Assembly: GCF_029873635.1 (NCBI RefSeq) | Contig: NC_080423.1 | Coordinates: 107,121,988 to 107,185,987 of the forward strand | DNA length: 64,000 nt | Direction: 5' to 3' | Origin: Malania oleifera | Lineage: Eukaryota; Streptophyta; Magnoliopsida; Santalales; Ximeniaceae | Part shown: piece after piece, positions 62,801 through 64,000 of the stretch | Layout: the number at the start of each line of letters is the position of its first letter | How positions within the stretch are numbered: the stretch's first letter is position 1 | Made by a program: the position numbers and the translations under genes | The notes under the pieces: model-generated | Seen by the model: only the letters and a program-made list of their open reading frames with translations | What the model was told of the DNA's origin: nothing | Database searches by the model: none

Positions 62801-62935
62801 AGAAAGAAAAAGAAGCTCGAGATGATCGATTCTCGTGACCTTGTGACGCTTTGGCGACGGAGGCTTCTCTTCGGAGGACGAAGATCGCTTGCTGTTGTTT
62901 CCCGATAGAGATCCACTTCGTCTCGTCGAAACCAT
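6769..62935 (-). CDS. FHA-domain AAA+ ATPase, 27 exons over 56 kb
   Basis: Exons (minus): 62935-62840, 62675-62480, 62334-62210, 62054-61938, 61713-61567, 61463-60814, 44209-44088, 43983-43892, 43692-43449, 43325-43256, 39030-38882, 38772-38702, 38581-38408, 36881-36810, 29954-29853, 29774-29685, 27457-27382, 27269-27170, 27061-26992, 26841-26662, 25215-25093, 25000-24917, 24833-24649, 24536-24398, 24287-24228, 7128-7024, 6882-6769. The sum is 3,753 nt, a 1250-residue protein plus TGA, close to the ~1250 residues of Arabidopsis At1g02890/At4g02480-type proteins. All introns are GT/AG and every phase closes. Order: basic Ser-rich N terminus (1-32), acidic/Ala-rich linker, FHA (about 145-225), degenerate AAA-like module (about 440-775), linker, active AAA module (about 925-1180) with Walker A GPPGTGKT at 990-997 and Walker B VVFVDE at 1045-1050, then a C-terminal tail. 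The family is a katanin/spastin/MSP1-related plant ATPase. Substrate and exact role are not established from sequence. The [17 protein letters not shown] stretch could be a nuclear signal. Confidence 0.93.
6972..7013. repeat. (TA)n microsatellite in intron 26
   Basis: An AT dinucleotide run lies just upstream of the exon 26 donor on the plus-strand map, inside the 141-bp intron 26. Confidence 0.9.
8206..8254. repeat. Imperfect (TG)n microsatellite
   Basis: TG repeats interrupted by C and A lie within intron 25 to the left of the hAT element. Confidence 0.85.
8736..8743. repeat. Left 8-bp target site duplication of hAT element
   Basis: CTTGGTTC here and CTTAGTTC at 12534-12541 match at 7 of 8 positions and flank the inverted termini. 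Eight base pairs is the hAT target-duplication length. Confidence 0.85.
9000..9300. repeat. Tandem repeat in hAT 5' region
   Basis: A roughly 132-bp unit rich in CTCCGACGA-like motifs occurs about twice. Near-identical segments begin around 9112 and 9243, both containing ATGATCCCTTCCAACCTCTG. It lies between the subterminal motifs and the transposase start. Confidence 0.75.
9620..11964 (+). pseudogene. hAT transposase pseudogene (BED finger, DUF659-like, dimerisation region)
   Basis: 9620-9985 encodes [19 protein letters not shown] and a BED-type finger, CKFC then HHLAGT with a later C. Its frame then stops, and 10073-10414 resumes with [14 protein letters not shown] and the DUF659-like [14 protein letters not shown] breaks the frame at 10412. 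10415-10560 continues with ITDNAKNM and TPCAANCLN, then shifts frame into [16 protein letters not shown] at 10562. The C-terminal hAT dimerisation core appears at 11390-11510 ([20 protein letters not shown] and [13 protein letters not shown]), with a further piece at 11704-11964. Several stops and frameshifts mean no functional protein. Some gaps (11290-11390, 11530-11620) may be the element's own introns. Confidence 0.85.
12542..14309. other. Intron 25 segment between the hAT and Copia elements
   Basis: No coding region is recognised. A tandem duplication of about 47 bp lies at 13414-13497, with GATTATAATCGT repeated and followed by TTTCAGCTTTGG. The remainder is ordinary AT-rich intron. Confidence 0.5.
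14310..14565 (+). repeat. Copia 5' LTR
   Basis: The LTR is 256 bp and terminates in TG...CA. It aligns along its length to 20726-20991, with around 20 mismatches by eye and one indel. Confidence 0.9.
14566..14581 (+). other. Copia primer-binding site
   Basis: TGGTATCAGAGCCAGG directly abuts the 5' LTR. It matches the usual Met-tRNA primer complement of plant LTR elements. Confidence 0.85.
14705..15020. repeat. Tandem repeats in Copia untranslated leader
   Basis: GGCACAGCAGGTTTCTG recurs at about 14705, 14811 and 14903, followed each time by a TTATTTCTCCAGT-like segment and GGCAAGC motifs. The units are about 106 and 92 bp. They make spurious plus-strand and minus-strand open frames. Confidence 0.8.
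15316..15816 (+). pseudogene. Copia gag pseudogene, 5' part
   Basis: 15316-15776 encodes a Copia-type gag core, with [20 protein letters not shown] then [20 protein letters not shown] and [15 protein letters not shown] at 15774-15776 ends the frame. The following zinc-knuckle region is interrupted at 15816 by the hAT-like element and resumes at 17309. Confidence 0.85.
16524..16556. repeat. Poly(T)/poly(G) run
   Basis: About 12 T are followed by about 21 G on the plus strand, inside the nested hAT-like element. Run length in the assembly may be unreliable. Confidence 0.8.
16750..17070. repeat. Degenerate GAAGACGAACTCGCGAAGG-type tandem repeats
   Basis: Variants of a GGTTCGAA ... GACGAACTCGCGAAGGCTCC unit recur several times. 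The block is CpG-rich compared with the surrounding intron and produces overlapping chance frames. It belongs to the nested hAT-like element. Confidence 0.75.
17317..20718 (+). pseudogene. Copia gag 3' end and pol pseudogene
   Basis: 17320-17410 carries two zinc knuckles ([11 protein letters not shown] and [14 protein letters not shown]). Protease at 17620-17670 reads [12 protein letters not shown], with DLG instead of the usual DSG/DTG. GAG-pre-integrase HRHLGHP lies near 18035 and the integrase core at 18070-18600 ([16 protein letters not shown] is the family form of the segment seen). The reverse transcriptase spans 19310-19980, including [20 protein letters not shown] and [10 protein letters not shown]. 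RNase H lies at 20240-20720, with [20 protein letters not shown] and [11 protein letters not shown]. In-frame stops or frameshifts occur near 18075, 18590, 19291, 19820, 19960 and 20447, so it is dead. Confidence 0.88.
17458..17476. repeat. Poly(C) run in Copia gag-pol
   Basis: About 19 C lie between the gag zinc knuckles and the protease-side frame. The length decides whether the two frames join, and homopolymer length may be misassembled. Confidence 0.8.
20726..20991 (+). repeat. Copia 3' LTR
   Basis: TGTCAA...TTTGACA, 266 bp, preceded by a purine-rich TTTGAGATGGGC that serves as polypurine tract. It is longer than the 5' LTR because of a small internal duplication around GTATAGGGCT. Confidence 0.9.
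20997..21480 (-). mobile_element. RTE-type LINE 3' fragment
   Basis: The minus strand resembles the RTE reverse transcriptase C-terminal region and 3' end, parallel to 55490-55760. Shared wording includes CACTCAATCAAGGGC and CCAAACCATCTTAATC. Coding sense is badly decayed. Confidence 0.55.
21470..21662. repeat. Tandem duplication of about 100 bp
   Basis: ATAGATCCAAGG...ACTAGCACT...GGCCCAAAATT occurs at about 21471-21554 and again at 21570-21662 with small changes. Confidence 0.8.
22270..23060 (+). mobile_element. L1-type LINE relic (endonuclease start joined to zf-RVT end)
   Basis: 22286-22440 encodes an endonuclease N terminus, [19 protein letters not shown] then [14 protein letters not shown]. 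After a gap, 22680-22960 reads like the distal LINE region: [20 protein letters not shown] and [20 protein letters not shown]. The whole reverse transcriptase core is missing, so this is an internally deleted copy. Confidence 0.75.
23241..23721. mobile_element. hAT-type MITE with 7/8 target duplication
   Basis: The left end CATAGTTTTCAAACTCAGAC and the complement of the right end CATGGTTTTAAAATCCAGAC are imperfect inverted repeats. Flanking octamers are GGTTAGGG (23233-23240) and GATTAGGG (23722-23729). It is 481 bp with no coding capacity. Confidence 0.8.
23730..24227. other. Intron 25, 5' end (host side)
   Basis: AT-rich intron adjoining the exon 25 donor. No feature is recognised. Confidence 0.5.
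24228..25215 (-). CDS. AAA gene exons 21-25: catalytic AAA core
   Basis: Exon 21 (25215-25093) has [20 protein letters not shown], the Walker A. Exon 22 (25000-24917) has [18 protein letters not shown], then Walker B VVFVDE. Exon 23 (24833-24649) has [20 protein letters not shown] and sensor 1 [19 protein letters not shown]. Exon 24 (24536-24398) has [20 protein letters not shown] and [12 protein letters not shown], and exon 25 (24287-24228) [20 protein letters not shown]. All residues expected for ATP binding and hydrolysis are present. Across exons 23-24 the family motif RRLPRR reads RRLTRR here. Exon 25's donor GTTTGT opens the 17.1-kb intron 25. Confidence 0.94.
25216..26661. other. Intron 20 with purine-rich tract and (GA)n
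   Basis: 25560-25824 is almost pure A/G on the plus strand and ends in a (GA)n run at 25790-25824. On the transcript strand this is a long CT-rich tract. The rest is AT-rich with no coding signal. Confidence 0.6.
26662..27457 (-). CDS. AAA gene exons 17-20: linker and start of active AAA module
   Basis: Exons are 27457-27382, 27269-27170, 27061-26992 and 26841-26662. They encode [20 protein letters not shown], then [19 protein letters not shown], then [20 protein letters not shown], then [20 protein letters not shown] and [20 protein letters not shown]. The V-T-F-D-D-I-G-A-L segment is the N-terminal signature that precedes the P-loop in meiotic-clade AAA proteins. Phases 1, 2, 0, 0 all close. 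Confidence 0.93.
27458..29684. other. Intron 16 with (AAT)n microsatellite
   Basis: A trinucleotide AAT run lies at 27885-27950, and a 20-bp tandem duplication of TTTGATCTGCTAATAAC at about 28518-28557. Open frames at 28134-29157 do not resemble known proteins. Confidence 0.6.
29685..29954 (-). CDS. AAA gene exons 15-16
   Basis: Exon 15 (29954-29853) reads [20 protein letters not shown] and ends TIHMPQ. Exon 16 (29774-29685) reads [20 protein letters not shown] and ends NNLRT. Both are in phase 0, with a 78-bp intron between them. These are conserved family blocks in the helical linker before the active ATPase module. Confidence 0.92.
30690..31110 (+). mobile_element. L1-type LINE relic, zf-RVT region
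   Basis: The frame at 30709-31107 includes [20 protein letters not shown] followed by [12 protein letters not shown]. This matches the C-terminal zinc-binding zf-RVT pattern of plant L1 ORF2 (C..C....H....C, with H replaced by Y). It is fragmentary and in intron 14. Confidence 0.7.
31490..32452 (+). mobile_element. L1-type LINE 3' relic with poly(A) tail
   Basis: 31620-31760 encodes [20 protein letters not shown] and about 31810-31910 encodes [20 protein letters not shown] in a shifted frame, a standard plant LINE C-terminal block. The element ends in a 3' tail whose AAATAAAATAAAATT-like run grades into poly(A) at 32425-32452. Frameshifts break it. Confidence 0.72.
32690..32860 (+). mobile_element. 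RTE-type LINE fragment
   Basis: The degenerate plus-strand frame resembles the RTE block [19 protein letters not shown], which also appears on the minus strand near 55640. It may belong with the downstream RTE piece at 33640-33905, split by later insertions. Confidence 0.6.
32870..33260 (+). mobile_element. L1-type LINE 3' end
   Basis: 32949-33194 encodes [20 protein letters not shown] and [16 protein letters not shown], the extreme C terminus of plant L1 ORF2. It is followed by a T-rich 3' UTR with AATAAAATTTC and an A-rich tail. Confidence 0.75.
33355..33640 (+). repeat. Short element with 44-bp direct terminal repeats
   Basis: GTTAAAGCTTGATATACATTG with TTGGCCCACAACCTAATAGC occurs at about 33357-33401 and again at 33570-33614. 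Between them is GTGGTATCTGAGCTGG, like a decayed LTR-element primer-binding site. This could be a TRIM or SINE-like retroelement. Confidence 0.5.
33640..33905 (+). mobile_element. RTE-type LINE 3' fragment
   Basis: The frame contains [20 protein letters not shown] and [11 protein letters not shown], the C-terminal end of RTE-clade reverse transcriptases, and then runs into a 3' tail. Confidence 0.7.
34040..35562 (+). mobile_element. L1-type LINE relic (RT to zf-RVT)
   Basis: 34080-34260 reads [20 protein letters not shown] and [14 protein letters not shown], matching the RT palm with the catalytic ADD replaced by VAE. 35100-35560 reads [36 protein letters not shown] and [14 protein letters not shown]. 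There are many stops, and it is plus-strand in intron 14. Confidence 0.75.
35567..36060 (-). mobile_element. Second, inverted copy of the hAT-like family at 47599-48482
   Basis: Starting at CATATTGATAAAGATTG, the sequence matches the reverse complement of 47950-48482. Shared stretches include GGTACAAATTCCCAAAATC and TTTAAATTTTGACAATAAA. The distal end is not clear and may extend to about 36350. Confidence 0.65.
36360..36500 (+). mobile_element. LINE 3' tail fragment
   Basis: CTTGATGCCCTCAAATGAAA followed by an A-rich end resembles the LINE 3' end at 41085-41168. There is no coding part. Confidence 0.4.
36810..36881 (-). CDS. AAA gene exon 14 (72 nt)
   Basis: This isolated 24-codon exon reads [20 protein letters not shown] then LAFP. 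The acceptor is TTCCCAG|TCA and the donor CCG|GTAATG, phase 0 on both sides. It is flanked by introns of 1.5 kb and 6.9 kb and would be easy for gene finders to miss. The sequence is a recognisable family block between the degenerate and active modules. Confidence 0.9.
36882..38407. other. Intron 13 (1.5 kb)
   Basis: A CT-rich stretch lies at 37380-37470 and a short CA run near 37932. Open frames here are short and unrecognised. Confidence 0.5.
38408..39030 (-). CDS. AAA gene exons 11-13
   Basis: Exon 11 reads [20 protein letters not shown] and ends [15 protein letters not shown]. Exon 12 reads [20 protein letters not shown]. Exon 13 (174 nt, phase 0 at both ends) carries [20 protein letters not shown] and [30 protein letters not shown] at about 704-713 occupies the Walker B position of the degenerate module, with D followed by A rather than the catalytic E. 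Spliced joins to exon 10 and exon 14 keep frame. Confidence 0.92.
38782..38816. repeat. (GA)n microsatellite in intron 11
   Basis: The perfect GA run lies within the 109-bp intron 11 near the exon 12 acceptor. On the transcript it gives a CT polypyrimidine-like tract close to the 3' splice site. Confidence 0.9.
39031..40900. other. Intron 10, distal half
   Basis: 40102-40285 resembles the MITE at 23241-23721, with CCATAGTTTGAAAATCCGGAC and repeated CTGG/CCAG words, but only one end is clear. The remainder is AT-rich without coding sense. Confidence 0.45.
40902..41225. repeat. 57-bp direct repeats flanking a LINE tail
   Basis: AAGGTATAAATATCCAAG...CACACCAGGTGT (40904-40960) and AAGGTATAGACATCCAAG...CACACCAAGTGT (41166-41220) flank a plus-strand LINE 3' tail ending in poly(A) near 41160. 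Confidence 0.65.
41060..43075 (-). mobile_element. L1-type LINE relic in intron 10, same strand as the gene
   Basis: The minus strand reads, 5' to 3': [20 protein letters not shown] near 43040, then [20 protein letters not shown] and [20 protein letters not shown] at 42490-42300 (RT fingers). Later come [20 protein letters not shown] and [20 protein letters not shown] near 41430-41250. Many stops are present. The region 40960-41170 holds an opposite-strand LINE tail inserted in it. Confidence 0.75.
43256..44209 (-). CDS. AAA gene exons 7-10: degenerate first P-loop module
   Basis: Exon 7 gives [20 protein letters not shown] and RILLSGPAG; exon 8 gives [20 protein letters not shown]. At residues 482-489 GPAGSEIY stands where an AAA Walker A would read GPPGTGKT; the catalytic Lys is absent, so this module probably does not hydrolyse ATP. 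Exon 8's donor is best placed at 43891 (GTAAGC), giving the family sequence [12 protein letters not shown] across the join. Exon 9 is a poorly conserved polar linker. Exon 10 begins [12 protein letters not shown]. Confidence 0.92.
44210..46880. other. Intron 6, 3' part
   Basis: 44925-45500 carries GGTTCGGTTTT/AACCGAA-type motifs seen in dispersed plant repeats, beginning AACTAGAGGTGTTCAG. The ends are not defined. 46515-46540 is a (CA)n run. No coding region is recognised. Confidence 0.45.
47137..47422. mobile_element. Mutator-like (MULE) MITE with perfect 9-bp target duplication
   Basis: The inverted ends read GGGCAAAAGACACTCACCTC and, complementing the right end, GGGTAAAAGACATTGACCTC, continuing CCCTGAGG/CCCTAAGG. 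The 9-mer AATAATATA stands at both 47128-47136 and 47423-47431. The element is 286 bp, with internal CCTCCCCTAAGG-type repeats on both arms. Confidence 0.88.
47599..48482. mobile_element. hAT-like non-autonomous element with perfect 8-bp target duplication
   Basis: The left end CATAATTGTTACAATC and the complement of the right end CATAGTTGTCAAATTG are short inverted repeats. ATAACATA stands at 47591-47598 and 48483-48490. It is 884 bp with no transposase. A second copy lies inverted at 35567. Confidence 0.82.
48600..49070. other. GC-rich GAGGAGG-type segment with overlapping open frames
   Basis: Purine-biased plus strand with frames 48613-48846 and 48839-49090. The predicted peptides are low complexity (for example WRRKRR and [12 protein letters not shown]), with no recognised family. 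They are probably not genes. Confidence 0.4.
49500..49785 (-). mobile_element. RTE-type LINE 3' end, left of gypsy insertion
   Basis: CCCACTAAGTGAGGTCGGCTA with ATGAATCA near 49511-49545 is the characteristic RTE 3' end, read on the minus strand. The element continues at 55485 on the other side of the gypsy element. A CCCT tetranucleotide run lies at 49735-49754. Confidence 0.75.
49786..50177 (+). repeat. Gypsy 5' LTR
   Basis: The LTR is 392 bp. It aligns to 55110-55484 with roughly 28 mismatches by eye and a 17-bp indel near 50005-50030. Confidence 0.9.
50180..50191 (+). other. Gypsy primer-binding site
   Basis: TGGTATCAGAGC follows a 2-nt spacer after the LTR and is complementary to initiator Met-tRNA. 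Confidence 0.85.
50208..52409 (+). pseudogene. Gypsy gag and protease pseudogene
   Basis: 50208-50768 encodes a coiled-coil leader in two frames, with heptad-like [20 protein letters not shown] and [18 protein letters not shown]. 50874-52409 is open for 511 codons. The gag core has [17 protein letters not shown] and [20 protein letters not shown], and the zinc knuckle is [13 protein letters not shown]. The protease motif reads IDTTHNFIT, lacking the usual DSGATHNF spacing, so it is probably inactive. [20 protein letters not shown] marks the start of the RT domain. Confidence 0.88.
52410..54345 (+). pseudogene. Gypsy RT, RNase H and integrase pseudogene
   Basis: Stop codons at about 52408, 52429, 52563, 53217, 53283, 53643, 53874 and 54320 break a single frame. 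RT includes [19 protein letters not shown] and the catalytic [10 protein letters not shown] (52733-52762). RNase H resumes with [20 protein letters not shown]. The integrase zinc region ends [16 protein letters not shown] and [10 protein letters not shown], and the core has [24 protein letters not shown] and [11 protein letters not shown]. Confidence 0.88.
54353..55080 (+). pseudogene. Gypsy integrase C-terminal and chromodomain-like tail
   Basis: 54353-54745 includes [20 protein letters not shown] and [15 protein letters not shown] (the GPY/F-type region), ending at TGA. After it come [14 protein letters not shown] and, near 54865-54960, [14 protein letters not shown] and [10 protein letters not shown], resembling a chromodomain. 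This points to a chromovirus lineage. Confidence 0.75.
55098..55109 (+). other. Gypsy polypurine tract
   Basis: AGTGGGGGAGGA directly precedes the 3' LTR. Confidence 0.8.
55110..55484 (+). repeat. Gypsy 3' LTR
   Basis: The LTR is 375 bp, TGTAAGGG...GTGACA, homologous to 49786-50177. Confidence 0.9.
55485..57110 (-). mobile_element. RTE-type LINE, main part, right of gypsy insertion
   Basis: The minus strand contains [20 protein letters not shown], then [38 protein letters not shown] and [19 protein letters not shown] at 56010-55610. These are typical RTE reverse transcriptase blocks, with ADDIV changed to PDKIV at the active site. Upstream minus-strand frames to 57110 resemble the RTE linker ([20 protein letters not shown] near 56290-56230). 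Stops and frameshifts throughout. Confidence 0.8.
57115..57950 (-). mobile_element. L1-type LINE relic
   Basis: Minus-strand frames read [20 protein letters not shown] near 57690-57630, [20 protein letters not shown] near 57555-57495, [20 protein letters not shown] near 57355-57295 and [16 protein letters not shown] near 57250-57205. This is the pre-zf and zf-RVT region of plant L1 ORF2, with frameshifts. Confidence 0.72.
58290..58875 (-). mobile_element. Ty3/gypsy gag-protease relic
   Basis: The minus strand reads a zinc-knuckle region near 58865-58800 (CQDFGH then [10 protein letters not shown]), an acidic spacer, and at 58550-58390 [20 protein letters not shown] then [13 protein letters not shown]. 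This matches the gypsy protease C-terminal block (CDV..M...HILLGRPW.FD). Only a short piece survives. Confidence 0.6.
59020..60813. other. Intron 6, 5' part
   Basis: 59020-59480 has higher GC and lacks the usual intron AT bias; it could be organellar or another repeat (see findings). 60311-60440 carries a tandem duplication of about 73 bp (GCTTGTTTTATG...TAATGAAATTC). The rest is ordinary AT-rich intron. Confidence 0.4.
60814..62935 (-). CDS. AAA gene exons 1-6: N terminus and FHA domain
   Basis: This GC-rich 5' block is compact, with introns of 164, 145, 155, 224 and 103 bp. The start [19 protein letters not shown] is typical of the family. Exon 2 is Ala/Pro/Gly-rich and probably disordered. 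Exons 3-5 encode the FHA phosphopeptide-recognition fold: [19 protein letters not shown] in exon 4 and [10 protein letters not shown] in exon 5 (residues about 150-205). Exon 6 (650 nt, residues 228-443) holds a low-complexity linker, then [12 protein letters not shown] and the segment ending FDDFPYYL just before the next module. Its donor AG|GTACGA opens the 16.6-kb intron 6. Confidence 0.93.
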
Positions 62936-63042
62936 GACTCCCCTTTCTTTCTCCGTTCGAGACTTGGAAAGAGAGAGAGAGAGAGGGAGAGAGAGGAAGA
63001 AGAAGGATATATGCAATTATGTGATTTATGTCTTTCCAAAAA

Positions 63043-63081
<39 letters not shown>

Positions 63082-63300
63082 CAATTGTGCCGTTTTTCGT
63101 TTTTCCTTTTTCTATTTTCTATTTTTTATTTTTTATTTTTTAAGTTTTCTATATCTGGTAGGTGGCTGGATATTCAATGCCGCGCGTCCTTTTCTTTCTT
63201 TTTTTTTCTTTTTTTCTCTTTTTATTTTTGGCGTTTGGGGTTTCATGCGGAAGAGCAGTGCAGTGGCCACTGACCAGACAAGCGCAGGTTAGCTCGACAA
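62936..63300 (-). promoter_or_regulatory. 5' leader and core promoter region of the AAA gene
   Basis: Upstream of the ATG, the minus strand has a CT-rich leader (plus-strand GA tract at 62969-63000). A (TA)n run at 63048-63079 could supply the TATA element about 115 bp upstream of the ATG. T-rich and CT-rich tracts follow to 63230. The start site is not determinable. Confidence 0.4.
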
Positions 63301-64000
63301 ACGTGAGGAGCGCAGGATAGCGCCGTTGTTCATTTCTTTCGCCCTAACGTGTGCCACAGCACTCTTCTCTTCCAGCGCAATATTTTACGTGAAATATCTC
63401 ACATTACACTTGTGCAGTGACGTGCTCTAACGTGCACCGGGTGCGACTTGCTAATTGTTTTTGCATTTCTCCTTTTTTATTTTCCCTCAAGTAATGGGGC
63501 CATTCCGCTTTGGCAATAAATTACCCCATCACTTAATAAAAGGTCCACTAATTATTTATTTTTCAAATTATTAAATTACATAAATATCCCTTAATATATG
63601 ACAAAAATATGATAGCTACCCTCGGGTTTTAAATATGGCAATGATGATTACTGAAATTTAGTAATTAATTACACGAAGGTGTGGTATAATTGTATTTGAC
63701 ACCCTTACATGAATTGTATATTCATTTATTATTGTGATATTTTATTACTTTGATTCAAATTATTATATTATTATTCTTTGCTACGAGCAATTTAACATAT
63801 CCAGTCAATTATTTTAAAATGTTTAAACTTTTGAAGTATAGTGCCACATGTTAATTAGGAGTCTACAAAAATTATCGAAAAATTGAAAATCGAACCAAAA
63901 TCGAACTGAAACTATACACGATTTGATTTTTCGGTTTTCAATTTTCGATTTCGGTCGTAATTTTCAAAAATAAAAAAATTTGGTTTTGGTTTCGGTTTCG
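63301..64000. other. Upstream flank
   Basis: AT-rich with no gene. 63860-64000 has repeated GGTTTTC/CGAAAA-type words (AAAATCGAACTGAAAC; TTTGGTTTCGGTTTCG) like the repeat at 44925-45500, suggesting the edge of another dispersed repeat. Confidence 0.4.

Overview
The window is nuclear DNA of a flowering plant, probably a eudicot. The evidence is spliced genes with GT/AG introns, AT-rich introns and plant-type transposons (Copia and chromovirus-like Ty3/gypsy LTR elements, L1 and RTE LINEs, hAT and Mutator-like DNA elements). No RNA gene, CRISPR array or bacterial-type operon was seen. The species cannot be named from sequence alone.

Only two host genes are supported, both on the minus strand. 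(1) Positions 1-3373 hold the first six exons (449 codons) of COG2, a subunit of the conserved oligomeric Golgi tethering complex; the gene runs off the left edge. (2) Positions 6769-62935 hold one giant gene of 27 exons. It encodes a 1250-residue protein with an FHA domain, a degenerate AAA-like module and an intact C-terminal AAA+ ATPase module. All 27 exons join in a consistent frame with GT/AG borders. Only 3,753 of about 56,170 bp are coding.

The rest of the giant gene is intron, and most of that is mobile DNA. Intron 25 (17.1 kb, 7129-24227) holds a complete but dead hAT transposon (8744-12533) and a Copia element (14310-20991) whose gag zinc knuckle is split by a second hAT-like element (15817-17308). 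It also holds an RTE fragment, an L1 relic and a hAT-type MITE. Intron 14 (6.9 kb) holds several L1 and RTE relics. Intron 10 (4.2 kb) holds an antisense-numbered L1, which lies in the same orientation as the gene. Intron 6 (16.6 kb, 44210-60813) holds a Mutator-type MITE with a perfect 9-bp target duplication and a hAT-like element with a perfect 8-bp target duplication. It also holds a gypsy element (49786-55484) inserted in an RTE LINE, an L1 relic and a gypsy gag-protease relic.

Nothing in the window looks like a new multi-gene system. The most notable object is the transposon-filled AAA gene, which automated annotation would probably break into several false genes. Its reading frame appears intact, so it looks functional. 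Exon borders were placed by reading frame, splice consensus and remembered family conservation; no alignment program was run.
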